From EW11 sp035765635 (GTDB lineage: Bacteria > Verrucomicrobiota > Verrucomicrobiia > Opitutales > Opitutaceae), in contig DASTWZ010000031.1 in NCBI GenBank assembly GCA_035765635.1, positions 1 through 64,000 on the forward strand: 64,000 bases of DNA, given 5' to 3'. Each line of letters opens with the position of its first letter. Positions within the stretch are counted from its first letter, which is position 1. The translations under genes were made by a program, and so were the position numbers. Shown in pieces: positions 16,721-23,858 of the stretch. The notes under the pieces are model-generated. The model had not been told where the DNA came from. It did not search any database and saw only the letters and a program-made list of their open reading frames with translations.

Positions 16721-17623
16721 TCAGTCGCCGACGTCGAATTCCACGACCAGCGGCCGATGATCGCTCGCGAGGAGCGTCTGCGGCGTATCCAAAATCCTAG
16801 CACGCCCGTCGACCACAGCGTTTTTCAACGCGGGCGACACGAGCACGTAGTCGATTCGTGAATACGATTCCTCTTTCTTGAAAAAATGCGTCCAAGTCTC
16901 GCCGCGCGAATCCGCTGCGGCGAGCGGCTCGGCCAGTATGGTTTTTCCGCGCCGCGAAAGTGCCAGCAGCGGCTTGCTCCGCGGCGCATCGTTGAAATCA
17001 CCGAGCACCGCATACCGGCTCGTCGCGGGATCTCCCATGAGCTGCAGAATGCGATTGCGTGAAGCCCGCGCTTCGGCGGTTCGACGCTTCAGCGACTCCG
17101 GATCGTCGGGTCGATCGGTGAACCGACTTTTCAAGTGAAGCACGAAAAGCGTCAGCTCGGCTTTTCCGATTTTCGCGCGGAGTTCCAACATCCCGCGTTT
17201 CATCAATTGCGCGGTGCCAAAATACTCGAAGCTCAGGTCCGTGTGCTTGGTGACCACGAGCGATCTGCGACTCAAAACCGCGAGGTGCCGCACGTCGTCT
17301 GAACCCTCGAGCACGTCGGCGAATGCATAATCGTCGCCCTCCTGCCTCAAGTCTCGCTGCAATTCCCTGAGGTACGGAGGCGGCCCCATTTCCTGGAGCA
17401 CGACGATGTCGGCGTGAAGCTGCCGAATGATTTCGCGAAGCGCCGCCTTCTCGGACTCCGGCTTCGGATACGACGTGTGATACACGCCCTCGACCATGCG
17501 ATCGCTCACGACGTAGTTCTCCACGTTATACGTTGCGACCCGCACGCGCTCGGCCGATGCCGACGCGCACCAAACCACGATGCAAATGACCCAAGCCCCT
17601 CTCCCCGCCCAATTTCTCGCCAT
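16721..17623 (-). CDS. Exported endonuclease/exonuclease/phosphatase (EEP) family protein
   Basis: A 300-residue EEP-superfamily hydrolase with a signal peptide when started at the ATG at 17623 ('MARNWAGRGAWVICIVVWC'). Catalytic motifs are in order: 'VATYNVENY', 'IVVLQEMG' (metal-binding Glu), 'LFVLHLKSRF', 'YAVLGDFNDAP' (D-x-N), 'RIDYVLVSPAL' and the final 'ASDHRPLVVEF' (D-H). An intact active site suggests phosphodiesterase or nuclease activity outside the cytoplasm; the substrate cannot be inferred. The longer frame to 17683 adds residues before the signal peptide and has been left out. It converges on the lipoprotein gene. Confidence 0.87.
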   Translation of the reverse strand: MARNWAGRGAWVICIVVWCASASAERVRVATYNVENYVVSDRMVEGVYHTSYPKPESEKAALREIIRQLHADIVVLQEMGPPPYLRELQRDLRQEGDDYAFADVLEGSDDVRHLAVLSRRSLVVTKHTDLSFEYFGTAQLMKRGMLELRAKIGKAELTLFVLHLKSRFTDRPDDPESLKRRTAEARASRNRILQLMGDPATSRYAVLGDFNDAPRSKPLLALSRRGKTILAEPLAAADSRGETWTHFFKKEESYSRIDYVLVSPALKNAVVDGRARILDTPQTLLASDHRPLVVEFDVGD

Positions 17624-17756
17624 GCCTTCAGCTATGCCGTCCTCACGTGAAATTGCGGCAAAAAACGTTGCCCAATTCTGCAATTTTCCGCGCTCACTTT
17701 CCCAACAGCAACCATCGCCCTCTTAACCCGCCTTCTCAGCTTTCGGCCTTCTTCCT

Positions 17757-18995
17757 TCAGCCTTCGCCTTCCAGCGCTCTCTCGCGTTCGACGATCGTCG
17801 GATGAGAATAATAAAAGCCGCTGAACCAGCGGTGCGGCGTGAGATTGCTCAGATTCTTTTCCGCCAGTTTTCGCAGCGCCGCCACCAGAGGCGCTGCGCT
17901 GTTCATCGCCCGGCGTGCAAAGGCGTCGGCCTCGTATTCATGTTTTCGCGACACGAGATTGCCCAGTGGCGTGAGCCAGAACATGACAGGGCCGCTCAAA
18001 AGCGAAAACAGCAGCAGCGTCGGCGCGAGTTCGCCCGCCGGCAGCCCGAAGGCAGGATTGAACCACGACGCCTTCATCAAAGCCGCAATCGCCGCAAACA
18101 TCGCGAACTGCAGCACGGCCGACACCGCGAGCATCTTCGGAATGTGCCCGCATTTGTAATGTCCGACTTCATGCGCCAGCACCGCCTCCAGCTCTTCGGC
18201 GGTGAGCTGGTTGACCAATGTATCATAAAGTACAATACGCCGAAAACGTCCGAAGCCGGTGAAGAATGCGTTCGAGTGCCCGGAGCGCTTGCTTCCATCC
18301 ATCACCTGAATGGTCGACGCCTTGAAACCGGTCCGTTCCGACAAGGCCAACAGCCGCGTGCGGAGTTCGCCGTCGGGCAACGGCGTGAGTTTGTTGAACC
18401 AAGGCCGAATGATCCGCGGCTCCAGAACGACCATCAGAAGCTGATAGCAGAAAACCAGCGCGAAGCCCCAAATCCACCAGCGTTCCCCCACCCGTCCCAC
18501 GAGGCTGAGGAGCGCCCACAAAATCGGAAATCCCAGGACAAACATCAGCACGAGCGCCTTCAATTTGTCGGCAATCCACAAACCGAGCGTGCTCTTGTTG
18601 AAACCGAAACTTTGCTCGAGGCGAAACTGACTCCACCACTCGATCGGCAGCGCCGGAATTCCCATCAATACCGCGACGACGAGGAGAAAAAGCGCATCGT
18701 CCCAACTCGAGGTCGGCGCGAGCACGGCGAACTTCGCATAGATCCAGGGCAGCACGCCGCTCAGCAAGATCGCCACGAGCACGATTCCATCCCACACCAG
18801 CTCCACCTGCCCGAGACGATTTTTCGCCAGCGTGTATTCGACGGATTTCGCGTACGTCGCCGCATCCATCACCGCCGCGACCGCCGGCGGCGCGACCGTC
18901 CGGTTGCGCTCGACTTCCGCTCGATTCAGCCGGCTGAGGAGCAATTCGGCGAAAAGCCGGAGGGCGATGAACACGACCGCGAGAGTGACAACCAT
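17757..18995 (-). CDS. M48-family integral membrane metallopeptidase (Ste24/HtpX-like)
   Basis: A 412-residue membrane protein with about seven hydrophobic segments. The zinc-binding motif is 'AVLAHEVGHYKCGH' and the third-ligand region is 'SRKHEYEADAFARRAM'. The N-terminal part with 'FGFNKSTLGLWIADKLK' and the terminal 'PHRWFSGFYYSHPTIVERERAL' are typical of the CAAX-prenyl-protease-1 (Ste24) branch. In bacteria these act in membrane protein quality control. The ATG at 18995 gives the expected N-terminal helix; the frame to 19181 would run into the region upstream of xseB. Divergent from xseB-dxs. Confidence 0.92.
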   Translation of the reverse strand: MVVTLAVVFIALRLFAELLLSRLNRAEVERNRTVAPPAVAAVMDAATYAKSVEYTLAKNRLGQVELVWDGIVLVAILLSGVLPWIYAKFAVLAPTSSWDDALFLLVVAVLMGIPALPIEWWSQFRLEQSFGFNKSTLGLWIADKLKALVLMFVLGFPILWALLSLVGRVGERWWIWGFALVFCYQLLMVVLEPRIIRPWFNKLTPLPDGELRTRLLALSERTGFKASTIQVMDGSKRSGHSNAFFTGFGRFRRIVLYDTLVNQLTAEELEAVLAHEVGHYKCGHIPKMLAVSAVLQFAMFAAIAALMKASWFNPAFGLPAGELAPTLLLFSLLSGPVMFWLTPLGNLVSRKHEYEADAFARRAMNSAAPLVAALRKLAEKNLSNLTPHRWFSGFYYSHPTIVERERALEGEG

Positions 18996-19135
18996 GGGAA
19001 GACAAGAACGGATTTGCGAACCGAAGAGGCGGAAAACTAGACACGCCGCGAGCCGAGAAAGGCAGTCAAAAATTTCGCTGCCCGCCAGCTTGGAAATGGG
19101 ATTGAAACGCGTTTTTCGACCGCCATCGTGAAAAC

Positions 19136-19384
19136 GTGGAAAATAATCCGGCCGAAGCAGCCGTCTCTTTCGAAGACGCACTGGACCAGCTCGAAACCAT
19201 CGTGGAAGCGATGGAGGCAGGGGACGTACCGCTCGCCGATCTCATTTCTAAATTTGAACAGGGCAACAAGCTGCTCAAGGTCTGCGAATCCCGTTTGAAA
19301 GATGCCGAGATGAAAATCGAGCTGCTCAAAAAGCAAAAAGACGGGATTGCTTTCGTGCCATTCAATCAAGAGCGCGATCGCTGA
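19136..19384 (+). CDS. xseB: Exonuclease VII small subunit XseB
   Basis: An 82-residue protein from a GTG start. It shows the XseB helical hairpin: 'SFEDALDQLETIVEAMEAGD', 'PLADLISKFEQGNKLLKVC' and a lysine-rich second helix. With XseA (not in the window) it forms exonuclease VII, which degrades single-stranded DNA. dxs starts 29 bases after the stop, the same association of xseB with isoprenoid genes that is known in several bacteria, so the two are probably one mRNA. Confidence 0.9.
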   Translation: MENNPAEAAVSFEDALDQLETIVEAMEAGDVPLADLISKFEQGNKLLKVCESRLKDAEMKIELLKKQKDGIAFVPFNQERDR

Positions 19385-19413
19385 TCGCCCCTACACCCCG
19401 ACGTTTTTCGTTG

Positions 19414-21366
19414 ATGAATCCTCCCGAAGTTTCTGCCGCAACCTCGTCTGCGCCCGCGCGCCTCTTGGACTCGATTCGAGGCCCAGCCGATGTGAAAGCG
19501 TTGTCCGCCGACCAACTGCCGCGCCTGGCTCAAGAAATTCGCGACGAAATTATCGCCGTCACCGCCAAGAACGGCGGACATGTCGGCCCCAATCTCGGCG
19601 TCGTCGAGCTGACCATCGCGCTGCACCGCGTCTTCACCACGCCCGAAGACCAATTTGTTTTCGACGTCGCCCACCAGGGTTACGTTCACAAGCTGCTCAC
19701 CGGCCGCGGCGGCGAATTTTTCAAAAAACTTCGCCAGTCGACGGGTGCCAGCGGCTTTCTTTATCGCGCCGAAAGCCAGCACGATAGTTTCGGCGCCGGT
19801 CACGCCGGCACTGCCCTCAGCGCCGCTCTCGGCATGGCGACCGCGCGCGATATTCGCGGAACGGACGAACATGTCGTGGCCCTTTGCGGCGACGCTGCCT
19901 TCACCTGCGGCATCACTCTCGAGGCATTGAACAACGTGGTCAGTTCGACCAAGCGTTTGATCGTCGTCCTCAACGACAACGAGTGGTCGATCGCCAAGAA
20001 CGTCGGAGCCATTTCAAAATACCTCACGCGTCTGAGCACGAATCCGACGTACAACAAGATCCATCACGACCTGGAGAAATTCTTCACCGGCCTGCCCCAC
20101 GGGCCCGACCTCCACCGCCTCTACACCAAGTGGAAACGGGAAACGAAAGACTTCTTCGTCGAGTCGAGCCTCTTCGAAAAATTCGGCCTACGCTACATTG
20201 GTCCGATCGACGGACACAATCAGGAGGAACTGATCAAGAATCTCGAGTTCGCGAAGCAATCCGACGTCCCCGTCATCCTTCACGTCCTCACGAAGAAGGG
20301 CAAAGGACTGGACGCCGCGATCAAGTCCCCGGAAAAATTTCACGGCGCCAGCCCTTACGACCCCGTCACGGGCGAAAGCAAGAAAACTCCGGCTGGCACG
20401 CCGCCCGCCTATCAGGAAGTTTTCGGTCACGCGCTTGTGCGCGAAGCCAAGGCGAACCCGAACATCGTGGGCATCACCGGGGCCATGCCGAGCGGCACGA
20501 GTCTCAACCTCCTCGGAGCCGAGTGCCCGAAACAGTTTTTCGACGTCGGTATCGCCGAAGAGCACGCCGTGCTCTTCGCCGCCGGCTTGGCCACGAAGGG
20601 CATTCACCCCGTCGTCGCCATCTACTCCACGTTTCTCCAACGCGGCTACGATCCGATCATCCACGACGTTTGCCTGCAAAACCTGCCGGTGACGTTCTGC
20701 ATGGACCGCGCCGGTCTCTCGGCCAACGACGGCCCGACGCACCACGGCCTGTTCGACATTTCGTACCTGCGCTGCGTGCCGAATGTGACGCTGATGCAGC
20801 CGAAGGATGAGGACGAACTCGCGGACATGCTGCACACTTGCGTGCGCACGCCGTCGCCGACGTTCATCCGCTATCCCCGCGGTCCAGGCCTCGGCGTGAA
20901 GATCAAGGAGAAGCCTGCGATGGTAACCTTCGGCCAGGCCGAGATTCTGCGCCAGGGCTCGAACATCATCATCTGGGCGCTCGGCCCCATGATTCAGGAC
21001 GCTCTGAAACTCGCCACGCGTCTCGAGACGGAGCACCAAATCTCCGTCGGCGTGGTCAACGCCCGCTACATCAAGCCGCTCGATCGCGAGCTCCTGCTCA
21101 GCCAAGCCGCAGTCGTGCCGCTCATCGTCACGATGGAAGACCACGTCCTGGCGGGCGGTTTCGGCAGCGCGGTGCTCGAGGCCTTGCAGGAAGGCGAATG
21201 TACGACACCGGTCGAACGCATCGGCTGGCCCGACAAATTCGTCGAACACGGCTCGAGCGTCGACGTGCTGCGCGGCTCGTATTCACTTTCCCACGACGCG
21301 ATGTACAAGCGGATCGTGAATCGCTGGATGAACCGCCACGACGCCGCTGTCGAAGCCAGCGTTTGA
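19414..21366 (+). CDS. dxs: 1-deoxy-D-xylulose-5-phosphate synthase Dxs
   Basis: A 650-residue thiamine-diphosphate enzyme making DXP from pyruvate and glyceraldehyde-3-phosphate, the first step of the MEP isoprenoid pathway. Seen in order: 'GGHVGPNLGVVELTIALH', 'DVAHQGYVHKLLTGR', the TPP/metal-binding 'CGDAAFTCGI...NNV', 'IGPIDGHNQEEL', the transketolase core 'DVGIAEEHAVLFAAGLA' and the C-terminal 'HVLAGGFGSAVLEAL'. Some positions differ from classical Dxs ('FGAGHAGTALSAALG', 'DNEWSIAKNVGAISKYL'), which looks like a lineage-specific variant with catalytic residues kept. The ATG at 19414 is preferred over an adjacent TTG. ispH lies 25 kb away. Confidence 0.94.
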   Translation: MNPPEVSAATSSAPARLLDSIRGPADVKALSADQLPRLAQEIRDEIIAVTAKNGGHVGPNLGVVELTIALHRVFTTPEDQFVFDVAHQGYVHKLLTGRGGEFFKKLRQSTGASGFLYRAESQHDSFGAGHAGTALSAALGMATARDIRGTDEHVVALCGDAAFTCGITLEALNNVVSSTKRLIVVLNDNEWSIAKNVGAISKYLTRLSTNPTYNKIHHDLEKFFTGLPHGPDLHRLYTKWKRETKDFFVESSLFEKFGLRYIGPIDGHNQEELIKNLEFAKQSDVPVILHVLTKKGKGLDAAIKSPEKFHGASPYDPVTGESKKTPAGTPPAYQEVFGHALVREAKANPNIVGITGAMPSGTSLNLLGAECPKQFFDVGIAEEHAVLFAAGLATKGIHPVVAIYSTFLQRGYDPIIHDVCLQNLPVTFCMDRAGLSANDGPTHHGLFDISYLRCVPNVTLMQPKDEDELADMLHTCVRTPSPTFIRYPRGPGLGVKIKEKPAMVTFGQAEILRQGSNIIIWALGPMIQDALKLATRLETEHQISVGVVNARYIKPLDRELLLSQAAVVPLIVTMEDHVLAGGFGSAVLEALQEGECTTPVERIGWPDKFVEHGSSVDVLRGSYSLSHDAMYKRIVNRWMNRHDAAVEASV

Positions 21367-21401
21367 GCGCGTAAAAGCCAAATGTAAGAGCCAAACTGGT
21401 T

Positions 21402-21433
21402 GCCGCTGCGGCAGGCGTCCACATCGCAGCGGC
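21402..21433 (+). terminator. Hairpin downstream of dxs (terminator without strong T-run)
   Basis: GCCGCTGCG (21402-21410) pairs perfectly with CGCAGCGGC (21425-21433) and is followed only by TTTG. It lies between dxs and the convergent RES gene, so it may end transcription, but the T-run is weak. Confidence 0.45.
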
Positions 21434-21466
21434 TTTGAAGGCATCCACTCGCCGACTCGGGCGCGC

Positions 21467-21928
21467 TCAAGGCCGCGTGAGCCTGGAATCAAAGTGGAAT
21501 GAGTGCGGACCCGAGATTACCCACTTCAGATCGAAGTCCGGATGTCTGGGATTCAACAGGCAATTCTCCTCCTGCGGAATCACCGCGCTCGGAACGCGCA
21601 TTGCAACAGATGAATTTGTTCTGAGCCAAACATCCCCGATGGGCTGCGTTATAGCGTAGTCCGTGTCCCATCCGGCCGGCAACGATGGAGGCGCTGCGAC
21701 GAACTTATCAGGAATTTCGATCTCCCACCTGTTGTGGGGCGCGATGCTCGTGGAGCGTTGCAAGTGGACAAGCGATTCAGCCATCGCGAGAGACAAATGC
21801 GCAGCGAGATACACGATCGGTCTCCCCTTCGTGTGCCAGCGACCGAGACCATAAAGACCACCCTCGCCATTAAAGGCATCAGCCGCCGTTGCCGAATGGA
21901 TCGCCAGGGATATCCGATGCAGTCGCAT
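21467..21928 (-). CDS. RES-domain toxin of a RES/Xre toxin-antitoxin pair
   Basis: A 153-residue RES-family protein. It has the N-terminal 'MRLHRISLAIHS' with the conserved Arg, the glycine-rich 'FNGEGGLYGLGRWHTKGRPIV', the 'YLAAHLSLAMAESLVHL' helix with the family Glu, and a C-terminal 'NPRHPDFDLKWV' segment. Characterised members degrade NAD+ and arrest growth until neutralised. The start lies one base after the antitoxin stop, so translation is coupled. No truncation is visible. Confidence 0.88.
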   Translation of the reverse strand: MRLHRISLAIHSATAADAFNGEGGLYGLGRWHTKGRPIVYLAAHLSLAMAESLVHLQRSTSIAPHNRWEIEIPDKFVAAPPSLPAGWDTDYAITQPIGDVWLRTNSSVAMRVPSAVIPQEENCLLNPRHPDFDLKWVISGPHSFHFDSRLTRP

Positions 21929-21929
21929 C

Positions 21930-22331
21930 TCACATCACGTTTCCGTACGCGATGCCCTGAAGCACGTTCTCAACTTCGCGCGCCCCAATGTCGGTATCCA
22001 ACAATTCGAGGGGGACGCGTCCTCCAAGCGCTGGGGCGGGCGAAACAAGCCATTGCGAAACCGCTGCGTCCGACGTGAAGACCTTACGCGCCTCCTCATG
22101 AACTCTGGCGGCACGAAATAGCTTCTCTGAATTTTCAGGCGACAACGTCTTTTTCGAACGCTGATAGCGCAGGGTCCGAACCGAAATTCCTAGTTTTTCC
22201 GCAAGAACGTCGCTGCGGATCTGGAGTGCCTTCGCTACTGTATCGAAGTCTTTGGGAGCAAGTCCCGTACGAAGCACTTTGATCGCTCGGCCAAACGGTA
22301 AACGGGTGAGCTGAAAGACATCTGTCGACAT
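21930..22331 (-). CDS. Xre/MbcA/ParS-type antitoxin of the RES pair
   Basis: A 133-residue protein with an N-terminal helix-turn-helix ('IRSDVLAEKLGISVRTLRYQ') and a C-terminal Xre-MbcA-ParS toxin-binding domain ('ALGGRVPLELLDTDIGAREVENVL', pattern quoted in part; 'G-x-x-P-L-x-L-L-x-T-x-x-G'). It is upstream of the toxin gene, as usual for this type II system, and would repress its own promoter. Two operator-like palindromes lie 12-46 bases upstream of its ATG. Confidence 0.9.
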   Translation of the reverse strand: MSTDVFQLTRLPFGRAIKVLRTGLAPKDFDTVAKALQIRSDVLAEKLGISVRTLRYQRSKKTLSPENSEKLFRAARVHEEARKVFTSDAAVSQWLVSPAPALGGRVPLELLDTDIGAREVENVLQGIAYGNVM

Positions 22332-22342
22332 GGCTCAAAGAT

Positions 22343-22377
22343 CGGCAATATTGCCGGAAACGCAAGCAATCTTGCCG
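22343..22377 (-). promoter_or_regulatory. Tandem palindromic operator upstream of the RES/Xre operon
   Basis: Site 1 CGGCAATATTGCCG (22343-22356) is a perfect 14-base palindrome. Site 2 AGCAATCTTGCCG (22365-22377) repeats it imperfectly. The two are 21 bases apart in register, which is two helical turns, and lie just upstream of the antitoxin start. This is the layout expected for cooperative autorepression; binding itself is inference. Confidence 0.7.
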
Positions 22378-22443
22378 AACAGTTACCGCCCAGTGATGAG
22401 CGGAAAGTGAGCATTTTTGGCGACGCATAGTGCCGTGCGACTG

Positions 22444-22484
22444 CCAGTAAGCGCCGGCGTCGGCAGCGGTGTTGCGCTTACTGG
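22444..22484. repeat. Hairpin overlapping the 3' end of the NmrA-like gene
   Basis: CCAGTAAGCGC (22444-22454) and GCGCTTACTGG (22474-22484) are perfectly complementary over 11 bases. The right arm includes the stop codon of the NmrA-like gene. There is no T-run; it may stabilise or end that transcript. Confidence 0.6.
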
Positions 22485-23425
22485 ATCGGGATGCGGCTCT
22501 TGTTCGCGGCGAGCCAGGTGGCGAAATTCTGCAGATGCGGATTGAGCGAGCGCGAGAAAGCCAGGTCGCGCGAGCCGCAGAACTCGGATTCGAAGTCGTG
22601 GTAGTATTGAAACATGTTTCCGAGGTCATCGGCGCCGGGGAAGCCGAGCTTCCGATAATCGCCGAATGGCATCGGGAAATAGGTCACAGGCTGTCCGAGC
22701 GCGTTCGTGAGTGCGGCGGCCATTTGCGTTCCCGTCAGATGATCGCCCGCGATACCGACGGTGCGGCCGATAAGATCGCTGCGCTTGAAGATGCCGTAGG
22801 CGCAGCGACCGATGTCTTCGGCGGCGATGCCGGCGAGTTTCTTGTTCCCCATCGGGAGTGCGAAGACGAGTTTGCCGTCGGCGCCCTTGCGCGGCCCCAT
22901 GCCGAAGTGGATGAGGTTGTCCCAAAAGAACGAGGTGAGCAGGAACGTGACGGGCAGGCCGAGCTTGGTGAACTCGGCGTTGGCCTCGCCCTTGCCGTCG
23001 AAATGCGGGACTTTGTATTTCCCGTGGAGCGTCGGCATGCGATTGTCGGAAAGCGGCACGCGGAGACGCGTGTCCTCGAGCGTGGACCAGATGACGTGCT
23101 TCACGCCGGCGGCTTTCGCGGCACGGGCCATCGTGGCAGCCTCGGCGACCTCCTTCTCCGGCGAGAAATGCGCCCAGAAGAATGTGACGCAATAGGCGCC
23201 GTGCGCTCCGGTGAATGCGCGCTGGAGGCTCGCTTCATCGTCGACATCCCCAGCCACGACCTCGGCGCCAAGTTTGGCGAGAGCCTGGGCCTTTTCGGAT
23301 TTCGGGTCGCGGGTGACGGCGCGGACGGCAAAGCCGCCACTGGGATCATTGAGAATGGCGCGGACGAGTCCGCCGCCCTGGGCGCCGGTAGCGCCGACGA
23401 CTGCGATGAGTTTTTTGTCGGGCAT
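22478..23425 (-). CDS. NmrA-like NAD(P)-binding protein
   Basis: A 315-residue atypical short-chain dehydrogenase of the NmrA/HSCARG group. The Rossmann motif is 'VVGATGAQGGGLVRAIL' (G-x-x-G-x-x-G near residues 11-17). Next come 'RAVTRDP', which recognises the NADP phosphate in this family, and 'VVAGDVDDEASLQRAF'. 'GVKHVIWSTLED' and 'PVTFLLTSFFWDNL' are typical later segments. Such proteins act as redox sensors or reductases; no canonical YxxxK catalytic pair is evident, so a sensor role is as likely as catalysis. It is transcribed alone toward the RES/Xre operon. Confidence 0.88.
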   Translation of the reverse strand: MPDKKLIAVVGATGAQGGGLVRAILNDPSGGFAVRAVTRDPKSEKAQALAKLGAEVVAGDVDDEASLQRAFTGAHGAYCVTFFWAHFSPEKEVAEAATMARAAKAAGVKHVIWSTLEDTRLRVPLSDNRMPTLHGKYKVPHFDGKGEANAEFTKLGLPVTFLLTSFFWDNLIHFGMGPRKGADGKLVFALPMGNKKLAGIAAEDIGRCAYGIFKRSDLIGRTVGIAGDHLTGTQMAAALTNALGQPVTYFPMPFGDYRKLGFPGADDLGNMFQYYHDFESEFCGSRDLAFSRSLNPHLQNFATWLAANKSRIPIQ

Positions 23426-23506
23426 AGGATGTGTGGGATTCGTGACACAACTGATATCGCGTCTCGCGACTCACTGCAACGGCTGCCTCGAAACGAGATT
23501 ACTGAA

Positions 23507-23842
23507 TTTTTTAGCCACGAAGAGGCATAGCGCGGCGAAGCCGCAACCAAAGATTACGCGCGGGGCGCGCTAAGGAAGAAGTAAGAATGCAGAATGAAGA
23601 ATGAAGGCATGACCAGCCTCAGTGGGTAGGGCGTACCGAGCCGAAGGCGACATCGGACACGGTCTCTCGCGAGCCGCAACCGTATGGCCTAACCTCTGGG
23701 CTGAGCCACACGTCAAAGCGGCTCGCGAGGGACCGCTCGCCCTACCTCGGAGCCCGCATCCATTTGCAAAAAAGTCTTCGAGGAATTGAGCGATTCTGCG
23801 GGACAGCAGTACAGGATCTTGTGCGTTTTTGTGGCTAAAAAA
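23507..23842. repeat. Composite palindromic repeat downstream of the first FG-GAP/ASPIC gene
   Basis: This fills the gene-free stretch 23426-23858. Outer ends TTTTTTAGCCACGAA (23507-23521) and TTTGTGGCTAAAAAA (23828-23842) are inverted (14 of 15). Inside, arms at 23661-23677 and 23718-23734 are inverted over 17 bases with one mismatch (core CTCGCGAGCCGC). Outside these lie GGTAGGGCG near 23616 and CGCCCTACC near 23738. The inner part has the same plan as the repeat at 30114-30282, including the loop sequence TAACCTCT...GAGCCAC. The outer ends resemble the arms of the repeat at 53302-53501. No protein-coding gene is visible. Confidence 0.85.
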
Positions 23843-23858
23843 CAAACCGTCGCTCCTA

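Noticed and set aside
17802..19040. 412-codon plus-strand open frame
   Set aside because: Antisense to the clearly recognisable M48 peptidase; its product is rich in Arg, His and Gln with no motif, typical of a GC-rich shadow frame.
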